Assembly (NCBI GenBank): GCA_024699855.1
Contig: JAMPIQ010000003.1
Coordinates: forward strand, 8,184,001-8,248,000
Source of the DNA: Aphelenchoides besseyi
Lineage: Eukaryota; Nematoda; Chromadorea; Rhabditida; Aphelenchoididae
Length of the DNA stretch: 64,000 nucleotides
Reading direction: 5' to 3'
The position numbers and the translations under genes are program-made. This document shows positions 24,337 through 35,160 of this stretch, one piece after another (within the stretch, counting starts at the first letter, position 1; every line of letters begins with the position of its first letter). The notes beneath the pieces were generated by a model. That model did not search any database, was not told the origin of the DNA, and saw nothing but the letters and a program-made list of their open reading frames with translations.

Positions 24337-24818
24337 TGTCGTGACAATTGCGACACTTCTTCGAAGAGGTTTTCCCAAATTCTCAAACTCAAACTTGGGT
24401 TTATAAACCTTTTATTTAGAATAGGCGCGAAACATTACAAACACGAATACAAAAATGAGTCAGAGAAAAAGAGGAGAGAGTAAAAAAAAATGAGTTAACG
24501 AAAAAATGTGGGAAAAGGAATGGCAAATAGTCTCCGATCGTCGTTTAAATACGGAGTATCGTGATTACGCGATCGGCTAGACTGGGAGGAGAAATGACTT
24601 AAAGTCGAATGGATAGCAGGTGTGATGCGGTGTTGTTTTGATAGTTAGATGGCCGCCGTACGCCGGCGGTTCACAACAAAGATGCATTCAAATATGGACG
24701 CCAGATCGTCTGGGAAAAAACGTAAGAAAGGTCGCAACACTTTACAACTCAAAGAACGATCAACTCGGCAATTGGCGATTTCAAAATTTCATAACTCGAC
24801 AATTAACAATTCTCGACA
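24337..24818 (-). repeat. Left LTR (3' LTR in element sense)
   Basis: 482 bp from TGTCGTGAC to TTCTCGACA. 24452-24818 is almost identical to 34800-35160, and 24337-24433 is repeated inverted at 26508-26597 with a 6-bp deletion. Confidence 0.8.
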
Positions 24819-25011
24819 GTCCCAGCAAGGAAGAACAGGCTGTAGAGGGTTCAATGCGTTATAGTAAGAGAGTGCTACGAGGAACGGAGGATAACGTGTG
24901 GAGTGGTTAGAAAAGGACAAATCACTTAAACGATATAATACGAGCTTTAGGACGTGAACGACGGTCAAATTTGAAACACTAACTTTGTTGATAAAAAAAC
25001 TGAAAAGTGGA

Positions 25012-26507
25012 TTAGGTCTCGGAAGCCTCCTCATTGTCCGTCATCTTCATCACATAGTCCTTCCAATGAATTGGGTGTCTACGGCGGCGGGTTGATCGTC
25101 TTGAAGGTTGATGAGTGACGTCTTCGGGTGGCCTATTCGGGACTTCTGTGGAGTTATGTATCGCCGTCGCGGGCATGTCTTCGGCGTCTTTTTGTTCCAT
25201 CGTCCCTACTTCCAACGGATAAAGCATTGCTACGGCTCGTTTGACGATCTTAGTCGAGTATGGTCGGAGACTTCCGTTTCGATGTCGATGATCAAGGACT
25301 CTCAGTTCTGCAGAACGGGCGACATGGTCCTTTCCATAGGTCAGGTTGATAATTCTTCCCATAGTCCAGACTCCTCTCGGTTGCTGATCGTCTCCAATCA
25401 AAACAATATCTCCAATCTTGGGGGATACCGTTGGTGAGTTGGGAACCTTCGACTTCTCCATCAAGGACGTGAGGTAGAGCGTTGACCATTGATGCCAGAA
25501 AGAGTTCAAACGAATTTCCATTCGCTCCATCGTGTGCTTGAGTTCGGTTTTGGATGTTTCAATCGGGAAGAATTCAGGATCTTGAATCGCATCCGATGTA
25601 GCAGTCGCTTCATCTACGTACTCTAACCCATTGGGACGGATGAAATCCACCGGGCGAAGAATTGTAGCTCCTAGTTCTTCGGTGATTGCCATGAGAGGCC
25701 GTTCATTAATGACTGCTTCGATTTTCGCGATTAGGCAATGTAGAGTCCAGAAATCGACTCGACTTCGTCCTAGAGATTTTCTGATTCCTCGCTTCACTTC
25801 CTGTACCATTCGTTCGTACACGCCACCCATCCACGGGGAACGAGGAGTGATGTGAAGCCATCGGCGTCCTTCAGCTTCGTACTTGTCTCGGAACAGTTGG
25901 GCCATGGCAACCAGAGAGGTTCCGTTGTCGCTGATTATCAGTTTGGGTGTTCCACGGCGGGCAAAGAATGAATCCAAGCCATCGAGAAGTCGTTTTGTTG
26001 TTTGATCCGGGGTGACTTCCAGGTGAACACTTCTGGTAACGAGACAGGTACACAATAAGATCATGAATTGGCCATCTGATGCGTGTATTGGACCCATGAA
26101 ATCGATTCCGGTTGCTTCGAAAGGATTGACACGTCGAGTTCGGTACGCCGGAAGATCGGCAATTGGTACCGTGAAGGGTTGGAGTCGTTGAATCATACAT
26201 TTCGAACATTGATTGATGTATCTCTTGATGGTAGAATTTGTTACCCAGAAGGTACGTCGCAACGAAACGAGTGTCAGTTGCACTCCCGAATGACATAGAC
26301 GTTCGTGACGGTGGAGGACAATCTTCCGAGTTGTGAGGTCATCGGGAGGAAGCCAAATTGGTTGAATGGTATCCTTTGCCAACTGAGAATTGGTTAGACG
26401 TGTGGAGCAACGTATGATATTATTTTGGTCTTCAAACATGCGGAATTTGCGCTGTGTTCGTGAGCTCGGCGGATGTCGCTGTTGAGCTTCACGGATAAGC
26501 ATGACTT
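25012..26507 (-). CDS. BEL/Pao polyprotein fragment: integrase and C-terminal domain
   Basis: About 500 codons, open from the inversion breakpoint to the stop at 25012. Domains in order: zinc-binding HHCC motif (HERLCHSG then CSKC), the integrase core with catalytic Asp in GIDFMGP, Asp in ISDNGT and Glu in YERMVQEVKR, then the DUF5641-type C-terminal domain (GDIVLI, WTMGRI) typical of BEL/Pao elements, and a basic tail. The integrase inserts retrotransposon cDNA into host DNA. The frame is uninterrupted, but the upstream gag/protease/RT part is missing, so this copy is not autonomous. Confidence 0.85.
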
Positions 26508-26616
26508 TCGCGCCTATTCTAAATAAAAGGTTTATAAACCCAAGTTTGAGAATTTGGGAAAACCTCTTCGAAGAAGTGTCGCAATTGTCACGACATTTTA
26601 TTTGGTGCATTGGCCG
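26508..26616 (+). repeat. Inverted LTR end plus tRNA-Gly primer-binding site
   Basis: 26508-26597 is the reverse complement of the left LTR end (24337-24433). Seven bases later comes TGGTGCATTGGCCGGGAA, which is complementary to the 3' end of eukaryotic tRNA-Gly (…CCCGGCCAATGCACCA). An LTR end followed by a primer-binding site is the normal 5' structure of a retrotransposon, here on the strand opposite to the integrase. Confidence 0.75.
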
Positions 26617-26658
26617 GGAACACGAAGTTACACGGCCAACGTAATCTACCACTGAACC

Positions 26659-26769
26659 AACAAGTATCGCTCAACGCAACTCCTGCAACGAGCCCAACAA
26701 GTATCGCTCAACGCAACTCCTGCAACGAGCCCAACAAGTATCGCTCAACGCAACTCCTGCAACGAGCCC
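26659..26769 (+). repeat. 37-bp tandem repeat, three copies
   Basis: Three perfect units starting AACAAGTATCGCTCAACGC. A 20-bp phrase GCACTACGGAACAGCTCAGT occurs twice just downstream (near 26780 and 26843). It lies in the leader region after the primer-binding site. Confidence 0.9.
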
Positions 26770-26893
26770 ACCAAGTACCGCACTACGGAACAGCTCAGTC
26801 CGCTCGAAGCCATTTCGGCCCGTGGACAAAGTGACAGCAAGCCGCACTACGGAACAGCTCAGTTTGCATTTTTTTGAATACAAGTAGCAGGTC

Positions 26894-26914
26894 GGCCCCC
26901 CCTTCGGGGGGGCC
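26894..26914. repeat. Perfect GC-rich hairpin
   Basis: GGCCCCCCC-TTC-GGGGGGGCC, followed on the plus strand by TCCTTCTAAT. A GC hairpin a few bases before CTRR next to a T is the form of a Helitron 3' end, so this may mark a non-autonomous plus-strand Helitron terminus. It could also be a simple terminator-like structure. Confidence 0.45.
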
Positions 26915-27146
26915 TCCTTCTAATTGTTTTACAAAGAGTATCAACGTTACATTAGTAGAGAACTTAACAAATTCTTCTTATCATATTCTTTTATGTTTCT
27001 TATAACCAACAATTTAATGGGATATTCGTGACTAATGCAGTCGTTTCAAACCAAGACATTGCAGTTTCATTTATCTTTTACAATATCCAAACAAAAATGG
27101 TTAAAAACAATCATTTATTAAATAAAACGGTTAACACAACAATCAA

Positions 27147-28092
27147 TTAAATTTTAAATGGTGGCGAATCTTCGTTTTTGTCCACAATTGGGCGTTTCGA
27201 TCCAAATGGCGTATTGATTGCCAACGCCGCTTCAGTTACAGAGATCGGAGGCGCATCACGAACGATAATGTTCTCGATCGATTGGACCACAATATCTTAA
27301 ACAAAATGGCAATTAGTAAAGAGCGAAAAAACCGAACCATTCTTTTTTAAAACTCCAGTAACCTGCACAGCCTCCAATCGCTTGAATTTGGTCCAATCGC
27401 CGTTCGGATCCAAAACACGAATTGGTATCGATGTTTGCTCTTGATCAGCCAAACTTCCGCGCATTTCGCCCATATTTATTGGAGAAGCCATTCGACGAGG
27501 AACTACTTTCAAGAAGACGTCGTTGAGAACTAAAAAGATTAATGGCAAACAATAACTATGTGAAAAGCGTACGAATTTTGGTGTTTTCAGGAACACTAAC
27601 CAACTCTTTAAGCGCGCACTCCAAGTACTTGGTCTTGTTGTCTTCGATGGTCGGGAATTTTCCTGAGCCTACGATTTCGATGCTGCTGCTCTCATCTAGC
27701 TTGAGCTGAACACCCAATCCACGTGCATAAATCGGCGACTTGTACGAAATAACAGTGACCATTTCAACTCGAATAATCTAAACATTAAAAGATGAGTTGC
27801 TACTTTCAAATACAATAAGGACTTACTTGGCCGGTCTTCAAATCCATCTTGTCGAACGTTTCGGCCGCTTTAGACCACGCGACACACTCAGCAAATCCCG
27901 TATCCAAATGAAGATCCAATTTGAATAGCAACTTTCGTTCGGATTCGGGTCCTCGACCCACCTTTCGCGCTTTCTGAACATCTCCAATCGTACCAAACAG
28001 TTCATCAACAATTGAGCCCGCTACAACTCCTGTGACTAACGACGACGCGCCGAGATAAGAGACATGATCGAAACCAAAAGGAACAACCGACT
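27147..28092 (-). CDS. OB-fold single-strand-DNA-binding protein, RPA1-like
   Basis: Four exons read in frame: about 27830-28092, 27593-27779, 27339-27531 and 27147-27296, with introns of 40-50 nt. The pattern LDTGFAECVAWSKAAETFD...GQIIRVEMV...S.EI matches the ssDNA-binding OB folds of replication protein A large subunit (an acidic strand with TG, a W/A-rich strand, then GQ and a final SS.EI strand). A second OB-like stretch follows (MGEMRGS ... RLEAVQVTGVLKKN). The frame is undamaged, unlike everything around it. It sits inside the retrotransposon insertion, just downstream of the Helitron helicase on the same strand. Some Helitrons carry RPA-like genes, so cargo or captured host gene are both possible. 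No ATG is seen in the first exon, which starts at a cag acceptor, so an upstream exon or a non-canonical start is needed. A TATAAAAG lies about 55 nt upstream of that exon on the same strand. Confidence 0.65.
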
Positions 28093-28482
28093 GTTGAAAG
28101 AAGAAACAATCGAATGAGCAAAATTTCGATTTCAACGAGCTTTTATACGGTCGAAATTTTTCTGTTGCGCAATTGCGTGAGAGAGTGAGTTCCAGACGGT
28201 GAGCTTAAAAATCACTTTGTTGCAGCAATGTGAGCAAACTTTTGATTTGCTGCCAATCAGTAAAATTTGAAAGTAAAATTCTTGCCGAAATAGACAACAC
28301 AACATTGAAAAGAAGTATTCGTTGTATTGAAAGTTCTTGATGAATAGAAAAGTTATGCAGCGGCAAATCGTGTTTTTCCATTACTTAATGATCGTAGTCT
28401 TTCTTCCAAACCATTGTATTTCACTTCATTTATTGTTCTGCGTATCTTTCTCATCAAACATTTATGTGCACACAAATTGTTT
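28093..28482 (-). other. Spacer between Helitron helicase and the OB-fold gene
   Basis: Contains TATAAAAG on the minus strand near 28141-28148 and an acceptor at 28093-28095. The Helitron's 3' terminus should lie here or further left. No unambiguous CTRR-hairpin end was found in it. Confidence 0.4.
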
Positions 28483-29439
28483 TCACAATCTTTTAAAGAT
28501 TTCGCGATGAACGATGTTCTTAACAAAACAGTTCGAAGAAGTTTGTTGATCTTTTGATGGAACGAGAGCTTTCACTGAATCCCAAGATCGTGCTCGTGAC
28601 AAAGCCACGTACAACTGACCGTGCTCAAAGACTTCATGCTCGAGATTCAGCCCAACTCGTTCGAAAGTTTGGCCTTGACTCTTGTTGATTGTCATAGCAA
28701 ATGCCAATTTCAATGGGAACTGCTTGCGGTTTAATTGAAACACATTGTGATATGTAATTGTGTTGTTAATTCGTGGAATGATGTGACGTTCACCAGCATG
28801 ATGTCCCGTAAGAATCTCGCATTCGATCGAGTGGTTGTTCATTTCAGCGACCAACATTCGTGTTCCATTGCACAAACCGTCTTCTTGTGACAAATTTCGA
28901 ATCAAAATCACAACCGCATTTTTCTTCAACTCCAATTTATGAGCTGGTAGTGATGCGTCTTCAATCATGTTCAGATACTCTGGTAGCAGCAAAGTTTGAT
29001 CATCACAGTTCTCAGCATCCATGGCAGTGTCAATTGAGAGATAAATTTTTGTTTGACCCTCTAACATATTCAAGACTTTTTCATTCGATTCGTTTACGCC
29101 AATGTGTTTTGATACCAAAATCGCCGAGTTTCCCATTTCCTTAAACTTCTTTTTTTCTATTAACACGCCGAAGATCTCTTGTTCTAAGTTCTGTTCAAGT
29201 AAGCAGTGTGTTGGCAATTCGATCGTTTCGTTCTTGTCATTCAAAGTTCCTTCTCCGACTTGTTTGAGGAAATCAGCGAATTGAACTTCGTTCGGTTTTG
29301 TTCGCATGTTTTTCGTTAATTTCAATTGCTCGAAATATTTCCACAGTTTTGATGAACAAATGGACAAATTGATCGTTTCGCTGACTGTGCCGTATTTCAA
29401 AATTGGCAGAATTTGACGGAAATCGCCTCCAAGAACCAT
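28483..29439 (-). pseudogene. Helitron 1 Pif1-type helicase, C-terminal part
   Basis: Continues the helicase after the frameshift at 29459-29463. Starts at the motif GGDFRQILPI and contains NGTRM, the late SF1 motif AFAMTINKSQGQTF and the end motif HGQLYVALSRA, as in Pif1/RecD-like helicases. It unwinds DNA during rolling-circle transposition. The frame is intact to a stop at 28483, but the ATG at its head is probably only the methionine of VLGG and not a real start. Confidence 0.85.
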
Positions 29440-32344
29440 GATTTTGCCTCCAAACGGTAAAAACGGTGTTCATTAATTCCTGAAGTTTGCGGTCGGCTAT
29501 TTCCAGTGCATAGCGAGGGGCCATTGGTGCTTCGTCCCAGATAATAATATCAGCATTCATCAACATTTTACCACCACGACTTGTTGCTGTCAAGTTTGAA
29601 TTCGAATCACGTTCAAGCGGAACTCCAAGACCAAAAGTTTTGTGACATGTTTTGCCATTTGGTAACAACAAAGCTGCGATTCCAGTGAATGCACAGGCCG
29701 AGAATTTCTTCTTGTTTCCGTTGACAAAATGGCACAGTGTTTTGTAGACGTAAGTCTTGCCGGTTCCGCCTAGACCATCTACAAAGAAACACTTCGGCTT
29801 TCCATCAATTTGGGGACTTTGAAGAGCGGCGAGAACTTTGTCAACAACAATTTTTTGTTCGGCGTTCAAGGTTTCGTACAACTCTTTTGCGGCTTCAAGT
29901 TCCTGGTCGTGATCGATTGTGTCCTCAATCTCTTCGATGTCCTCAACAGCGTCCATTGATGGGAAGTCTTTGATGGATCTGTTTTCTCGCTGCAGAATCG
30001 TGTCAATTCGTTGGTATGCTTTTGCAATCGCTTTCGATCGATCTTTCAAGTGACGATTGAAATCGTCGCTGAGATCATTTTTGAACATTTCCCACAAAGT
30101 CTTTGGATCAGCAGGATTGCAGTGAATGAGGATGTTGGCAAATAGGGTTCGCAATCTTCTCGGCATCAACACCTGAACTGCTTCTTGCATGCATTTGATG
30201 TACTCTTCGTCATCTTCAATAAGTCCCAATTTCAAACATGCTTCTCCGTTATTTTGATACTCAATTCCGTTAACCGTGCGCAATTCCTTGAAACTTTGAG
30301 CTCCTCTAACGTGTTGAAGAAGAAGTCGCAAATGCCACAAATCGCCTTGACTCGGACTAATCGCGTACATTCGACCGACGGTTTTGCTGCTTCTGACTCG
30401 TTGTTCCCAGTGAGTGATTGTTTCATCGGTTTGATTGTTTTGAACTTTCAGTGATTTCCAGGTGTAGTGAGTTGGTATCTCCGAGTACAACAACTTTCGA
30501 GCATTTACATCTCGTTCGTTCAATTTGAAAAAGTCCATCAGTTTGGTTTCTTTTTCCATTGCTTTTTTTGCTTTATCGGCATCACAATCTTCTTCGACGT
30601 AAACTGCCTGTTGATTCTCGAGATGGATTGGAAGCCGTTCAACGTGATGGGATTTGTCGTGCATTTTTAATTTCAAAATTCGATAACACGCTTCAACCGG
30701 ACCAACGTAACGACCGTCAATGTGATCTTTTATTTCGTCGTGATTAATGTTCCCCGAAGATTGAAGTTCCAGAGAAGCGGCATCGTATCCTTTGTACGCG
30801 TACTTGTAGAGATACTTCACATTCTTGATGGAACTCACGATTTCAACATTGATGTGACAACGATAGCGTTTCAGAAGATACCAACTGTACGGAACTACGC
30901 GACGGTTGTCATATTTCACATTTTTGATTTCGATGAATCGGTCGTTGTTCGGTCTTTTGAGAAATGGATAGCCATTTTCGTTTACTTTGGTCTCTTCCAA
31001 AAACTGTTTTGGGAACTTGTGTCGACACTTTCCGTTGATCATACATGGAGCCTTTGGATTCTGAACACCACAAACTCGATGGATCATGTATTTGCTCACC
31101 AACTCTAACAGTTCTGGATCGGAGTCTGGTGGCAATTCGGCACTGAAGTACTTGTCGATGTTCTCCGGTTGCAAGAACTTTTTGCCGTCTTTCAGACTTA
31201 CTAAGCAGTGAATATGTGGTAGACCTCGTTTTTGGAATTCTGTGACGTAAACATAACACTTCGGCTCACCAAAGACTTGCTTCTTGACCAAATCATCGAT
31301 AATTGCTTCAACTTTTAGTGCAAAGACGCGAGCAACAATATCTGGACGGTCACTTGCAGTTTGTTTTGCTCCAATGACGATCGATTCATTTATTGTTTCA
31401 ACGATTTCCGGCCAAAATGAATCGCAAGTCATCGTGATGAACAGATCCGGTTTTCCGTTACTAAGAACAATTGCCATTGCATCTTGGTAATTTTCACGCA
31501 TGAATCGAGGTGATCCGAAGTGCGTCGATGGCAAAACATGGATTCTTCCAATGTCTCGATCCAATCGTTGTCCGAGTCTACTCAAACTTGCGTGAAGTTC
31601 GTGGTAGTGCATTGATTTGAGTTTCTTTTGATTCAACCGAATCCATTGCATGCGATCGCTCTCGACTTGAACATACGAATCGACTACGAATTGCTGGAAC
31701 AACTTCTTTCCGTAGTGAATACGACTGTTGGAGTGCTTTCGAACAGCTAATCGGTAACTGTGGAATTCTGCCCGAGTTAATCGGCTTTGCTTGTTTGTGT
31801 TTTGTTTGATCATATCAATTGACCATCCGAGCGTGCCTTTTGGAAAGAATAACGGATATAACCAAGAGGTGGCAAACGCACTCAGTGAACTGAGAATTCG
31901 CGGTGTTGGTTCATTTTTCAATTGTACGACCAAGGACATTTCGGGGATATCTCCAGAAGAATCGGATGTAAAAACGGCCCCAATTTCGTCGACTGTTGGC
32001 TCATTGAAGCGATTAGCATCGTAACCGGGACGCATTTTGAATGCCATTTTTACGTTCTCAACCGGTCTGCCAGCGTTTTCTTCTTCCTTCATCAAATCGC
32101 TCATCATCATGTGTATTTTAGCATGTGGATTGTGTTCTCGAATTAACTTGTCCAGCAGCTCCATTAATTCCTTTTTTGTTCCATTTGTTGTATTCAATCG
32201 TCTATCAACTGCTTCTGCCGGATCGGAGAAAAATAACTGGCCGTACTTTCGATCAGCGGGTGCGTTTACGCTTTCATCGATTTCATAGCAGATTTGTCCT
32301 TGAATCGAGAAACAGTATGGACCGGGATTGGCAAATGATCGCAT
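29273..32344 (-). pseudogene. Helitron 1 Rep (HUH) nuclease and helicase N-terminal half
   Basis: An open frame of 1023 codons. It has the RepHel N-terminal region, the HUH motif GLPHIHCLV (about residues 374-382), and the tyrosine motif KYLYKYAYKG (about 510-519) with two tyrosines on one helix, as in Y2 Helitron nucleases. Helicase motif I GLGGTGKT lies near residue 860, followed by Walker B IIWDEAP. After LQELMNT the frame runs out of phase at an A5/T5 run, and the final 50 or so residues are a wrong-frame tail. The protein nicks and joins DNA ends and starts unwinding. The annotated start is internal to the longer original protein. Confidence 0.88.
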
Positions 32345-32366
32345 TCGAACGTTGAAAGCGGCAAAG

Positions 32367-33584
32367 CTATTCGCTGAGTTGTATTTTTCGAATGTTGCTT
32401 AAAAAGTTTTTTGACATTGAATGCTTTTCCGTAAACAAATCGTCTAGTTCTTGTGGCAATTCCGGTAACTCAGGCAAATTGATTTTGCCGTGATTGCAAC
32501 AGTCGTTAAATGTTCGTTTATTATCGACTCTTTCCTCTTCAAAATGCAATGCACGACATTCATCACATTCGACATTCATTTTGCTCAACCGATGAACTGG
32601 AACATTGTTCGGAATTGCAGCGACGTTTAATTGGATGTGTTTTTGCTGTGCGGCTATTCGCGAAATTCGATGTTGCAATTTGTCTTTAGTCAATCTATCA
32701 GCTTTTTGTTCATCAGTTTCGGCAACTCGTGCACTTTGATGTTTCTCTCTGTCTTTGACTAATCGTTCTGTTTGCTGTTGATTAGTTTCAGCGGCTCGTA
32801 GATCATTTTGACGTTCTTTCTGCTGATTCAAACGTTTAGATTTTTGTTCATCAGTTTCTAAACGACGTTTTTTTGCTTGACTATCTCGCAATTGTTTTAA
32901 TCGTTTCTCACGTCTAGCGGCATTTACATCGTTAACAACTTCGATTTCTTCCGAGTGATTCACCGATTCAACATTGTCATTTCGATGGACATTATAAAAA
33001 GATAAGAACAAAGCTTCCAATGTGTCAAACAGATTCAAACGTTTATCGAATCCAGTTTCGTTTGTTTGACATAAGAAGATACCGTATTGATGATTCTGTA
33101 GGTTTGCGAAGAAATTCTGAGCATTTGATACGACATAAGCAGCACAATTGTATCCGTCTTGTTGAAGATCTCCTTGACTGCCGATGTCACTCAATAACAT
33201 TTGCGAGCTTGAATTCAAACCTGTCCATGGGGCAAAAAGTTGACTGTAAATCGAACATATCAACGAATAGACATCGGTAGACACAGGACAATGTAATGAA
33301 TCACAATAGTGCAAAACACATTGATGACTAATCGCAGTCTTTTCCATGATCGACAACACATAATGACCGTTTACATAAATTGGAATCAACAGATAGACGG
33401 TCTCGTTTGATTGAACTGACGGTTGCACAATGCAGTATTTTGCAGGATTCGACTCAGCAGTACGATAATGATTGATCCAAAAAGACATAGAAAGAAGGCC
33501 GATTTTTAACGGACTATTTGCAATCAAGTCCAACAATCCGAAGATAATTGACTCGTAGTCAATCCATTCGTTTGTGTTTTCCAT
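32367..33584 (-). pseudogene. Helitron 1 Ulp1-like (C48) cysteine peptidase plus zinc finger
   Basis: 405 codons. An Ulp1/SENP-type catalytic set is visible: His74 in NGHYVL, Asp95 in YCDSLH, Gln141/142 and Cys147 in QQDGYNCAAYV. A long Lys/Arg/Gln/Glu coiled region follows (about residues 220-320). Then comes the Helitron-type zinc finger CDECRALHF...CC (about 340-370). Such peptidases cut isopeptide or precursor bonds, and a role in transposition is unknown. The frame ends at a TAG caused by one extra base in T5 at 32384-32388. In the next frame the text continues straight into the Rep part. Confidence 0.75.
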
Positions 33585-33960
33585 GTTCGGTAACTGTTTT
33601 TTTTGCTAAATGACATTCGGAACGAGCAACTTCACAGAGATTGCTTAACTGACAGTGCGTATGAAACTTAAAACCCAGAACATCTTGAATTGTGATTTGT
33701 AGTTGCTCGACATCGACTATCAATTCTTCCATTTGACGTGAAATTTCGAGAGTTGCAATCAATGAATTTTGTGTTTCTGTTTGTGGTGCTTGTGGAATTT
33801 CATTTTCGGTTTCAATGACCGTTGTGATCTTGTGTTGTGTTCCTTTAGCTGCCTTCTGTTCTGCACGAATTTTACGCATTCGTTCACGGTTCTTACGCCT
33901 ACGCTCTTCTTCACGTTCTTTCTTTTCCTCATCTGTCAGCTCAATCTTTCGTTTCGGCAT
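33559..33960 (-). pseudogene. Helitron 1 basic N-terminal segment
   Basis: 133 codons opening with a highly charged helix (MPKRKIELTDEEKKEREEER...), rich in Glu/Arg/Lys, possibly a DNA-binding or coiled-coil head. It overlaps the peptidase frame by 26 nt. Removing one base from the T8 run at 33597-33604 would fuse the two, which suggests one original protein. It could also be a genuine separate small gene. Confidence 0.55.
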
Positions 33961-34799
33961 TTCGTAAGTTTGAGATTTTTATAATGAAAATTCTGATAGT
34001 AAACAATTCTGATAATAAGCAAATTCTGATTGTAAAGAGATTCTGATGTGGGTGGCTCAGCTGATAAGACAAAGACGGCGTGCCGGACCGCTTTGAATGT
34101 CTATGCCCTGATAAGACAATCCGACCGGGCCAATCGAATTGAATATAAGACGTGAGGCCCACCAAAGAAACGATGGCCAACGTATACTTCCTGAAACACA
34201 AAAAACTCAATATCACTAAACAATTGAGAATTGACTTACGATAAAAACCGAAGCTTAAACAGTTTAACGTTCTTAGTGGTCGTTGTCACTTGATGGAACA
34301 ATAGCCACACGTAGACAAAAGACGTTAACCTGAATTTGAATCAAAGATGATAATGCCGTTGAGTTTTCTAAACTTACCGTATACTTTAGCTTCTTTACAC
34401 GTTGAATGAAAGCAACAAAATCTGAAAATAATGTTTTGATTGTAATCAGATAAGACCTAAGAAACTTACGTTAACAAATTAGCAATTAAAAGAACCAACA
34501 CAATTTAGGCGATAGACGAAAGCAACCAACACTTTAGACGGAAGCAAAAACAAATGGTCTTTCATCAAACGGTCCAAACGGCCGCACACAAAACTTGCAT
34601 GGAAGAGAGTGCTCTCATTCGAAAATAAATGTGCACACGAATCGGTCGGTTTTTGTTGACAAACAGACAGACACTCCTCACTTTTTTTTATAGGGAATCC
34701 AAAAACCTAAATTTGAATCATTCAATTTTCGTTCATCATTTCCTTGTCATAAGTGTGCTGTGATCTATCAAAGTCGAACTCCTAAAGCTCGACATCAAA
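33961..34799. other. Spacer between Helitron 1 and right LTR
   Basis: No gene seen. The phrase GGCTCAGCTGATAAGAC near 34057 resembles a tRNA D-arm but lacks the other tRNA parts. The Helitron 5' terminus and the inversion breakpoint must lie in this stretch. Confidence 0.45.
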
Positions 34800-35160
34800 A
34801 TTGAGTCAGAGAAAAAGAGGAGAGTAAAAAAAAATGAGTTAACGAAAAATGGTGGAAAAGGAATGGCAAATAGTCTCCGATCGTCGTTTAAATACGGAGT
34901 ATCGTGATTACGCGATCGGCTAGACTGGGAGGAGAAATGACTTAAAGTCGAATGGATAGCAGGTGTGATGCGGTGTTGTTTTGATAGTTAGATGGCCGCC
35001 GTACGCCGGCGGTTCACAACAAAGATGCATTCAAATATGGACGCCAGATCGTCTGGGAAAAACGTAAGAAAGGTCGCAACACTTTACAACTCAAAGAACG
35101 ATCAACTCGGCAATTGGCGATTTCAAAATTTCATAACTCGACAATTAACAATTCTCGACA
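34800..35160 (-). repeat. Right LTR, truncated (5' LTR in element sense)
   Basis: Matches 24452-24818 with a handful of differences, then ends CTCGACA next to the target duplication ACGC. It lacks the 115 bp corresponding to 24337-24451. Most of that piece is found inverted at 26508-26597. Confidence 0.8.

Larger units (their letters stand above)
28483..33960 (-). mobile_element. Helitron 1 (coding extent), broken by frameshifts
   Basis: Rolling-circle transposon with all expected protein parts on the minus strand: basic N-terminus, Ulp1-like peptidase, zinc finger, Rep nuclease and Pif1-type helicase. Three 1-nt frameshifts separate the parts, each in a homopolymer: T8 at 33597-33604, T5 at 32384-32388 and A5 at 29459-29463. 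Element termini were not established. It lies inside the inverted block of the LTR retrotransposon. The architecture matches Helitron 2 at 46-52.5 kb, though the two differ greatly in sequence. Confidence 0.85.
24337..35160 (-). mobile_element. Composite BEL/Pao-type LTR retrotransposon with internal inversion
   Basis: The insertion begins TGTCG and ends CGACA and is flanked by ACGC (24333-24336 and 35161-35164) inside a P450 exon. LTR copies lie at 24337-24818 and, truncated, at 34800-35160, differing by only a few indels and substitutions. Sense is minus: integrase at 25012-26507 next to the left (3') LTR. The missing LTR end, followed by a primer-binding site, is found in opposite orientation at 26508-26616. 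Together these fit an inversion of the block from about 26508 to 34799. Gag, protease and reverse transcriptase are absent. In their place lie an RPA-like gene and a Helitron. Confidence 0.75.

Noticed and set aside
34045..34120. tRNA-like D-arm GGCTCAGCTGATAAGAC
   Set aside because: No matching acceptor stem or B box follows at tRNA spacing.
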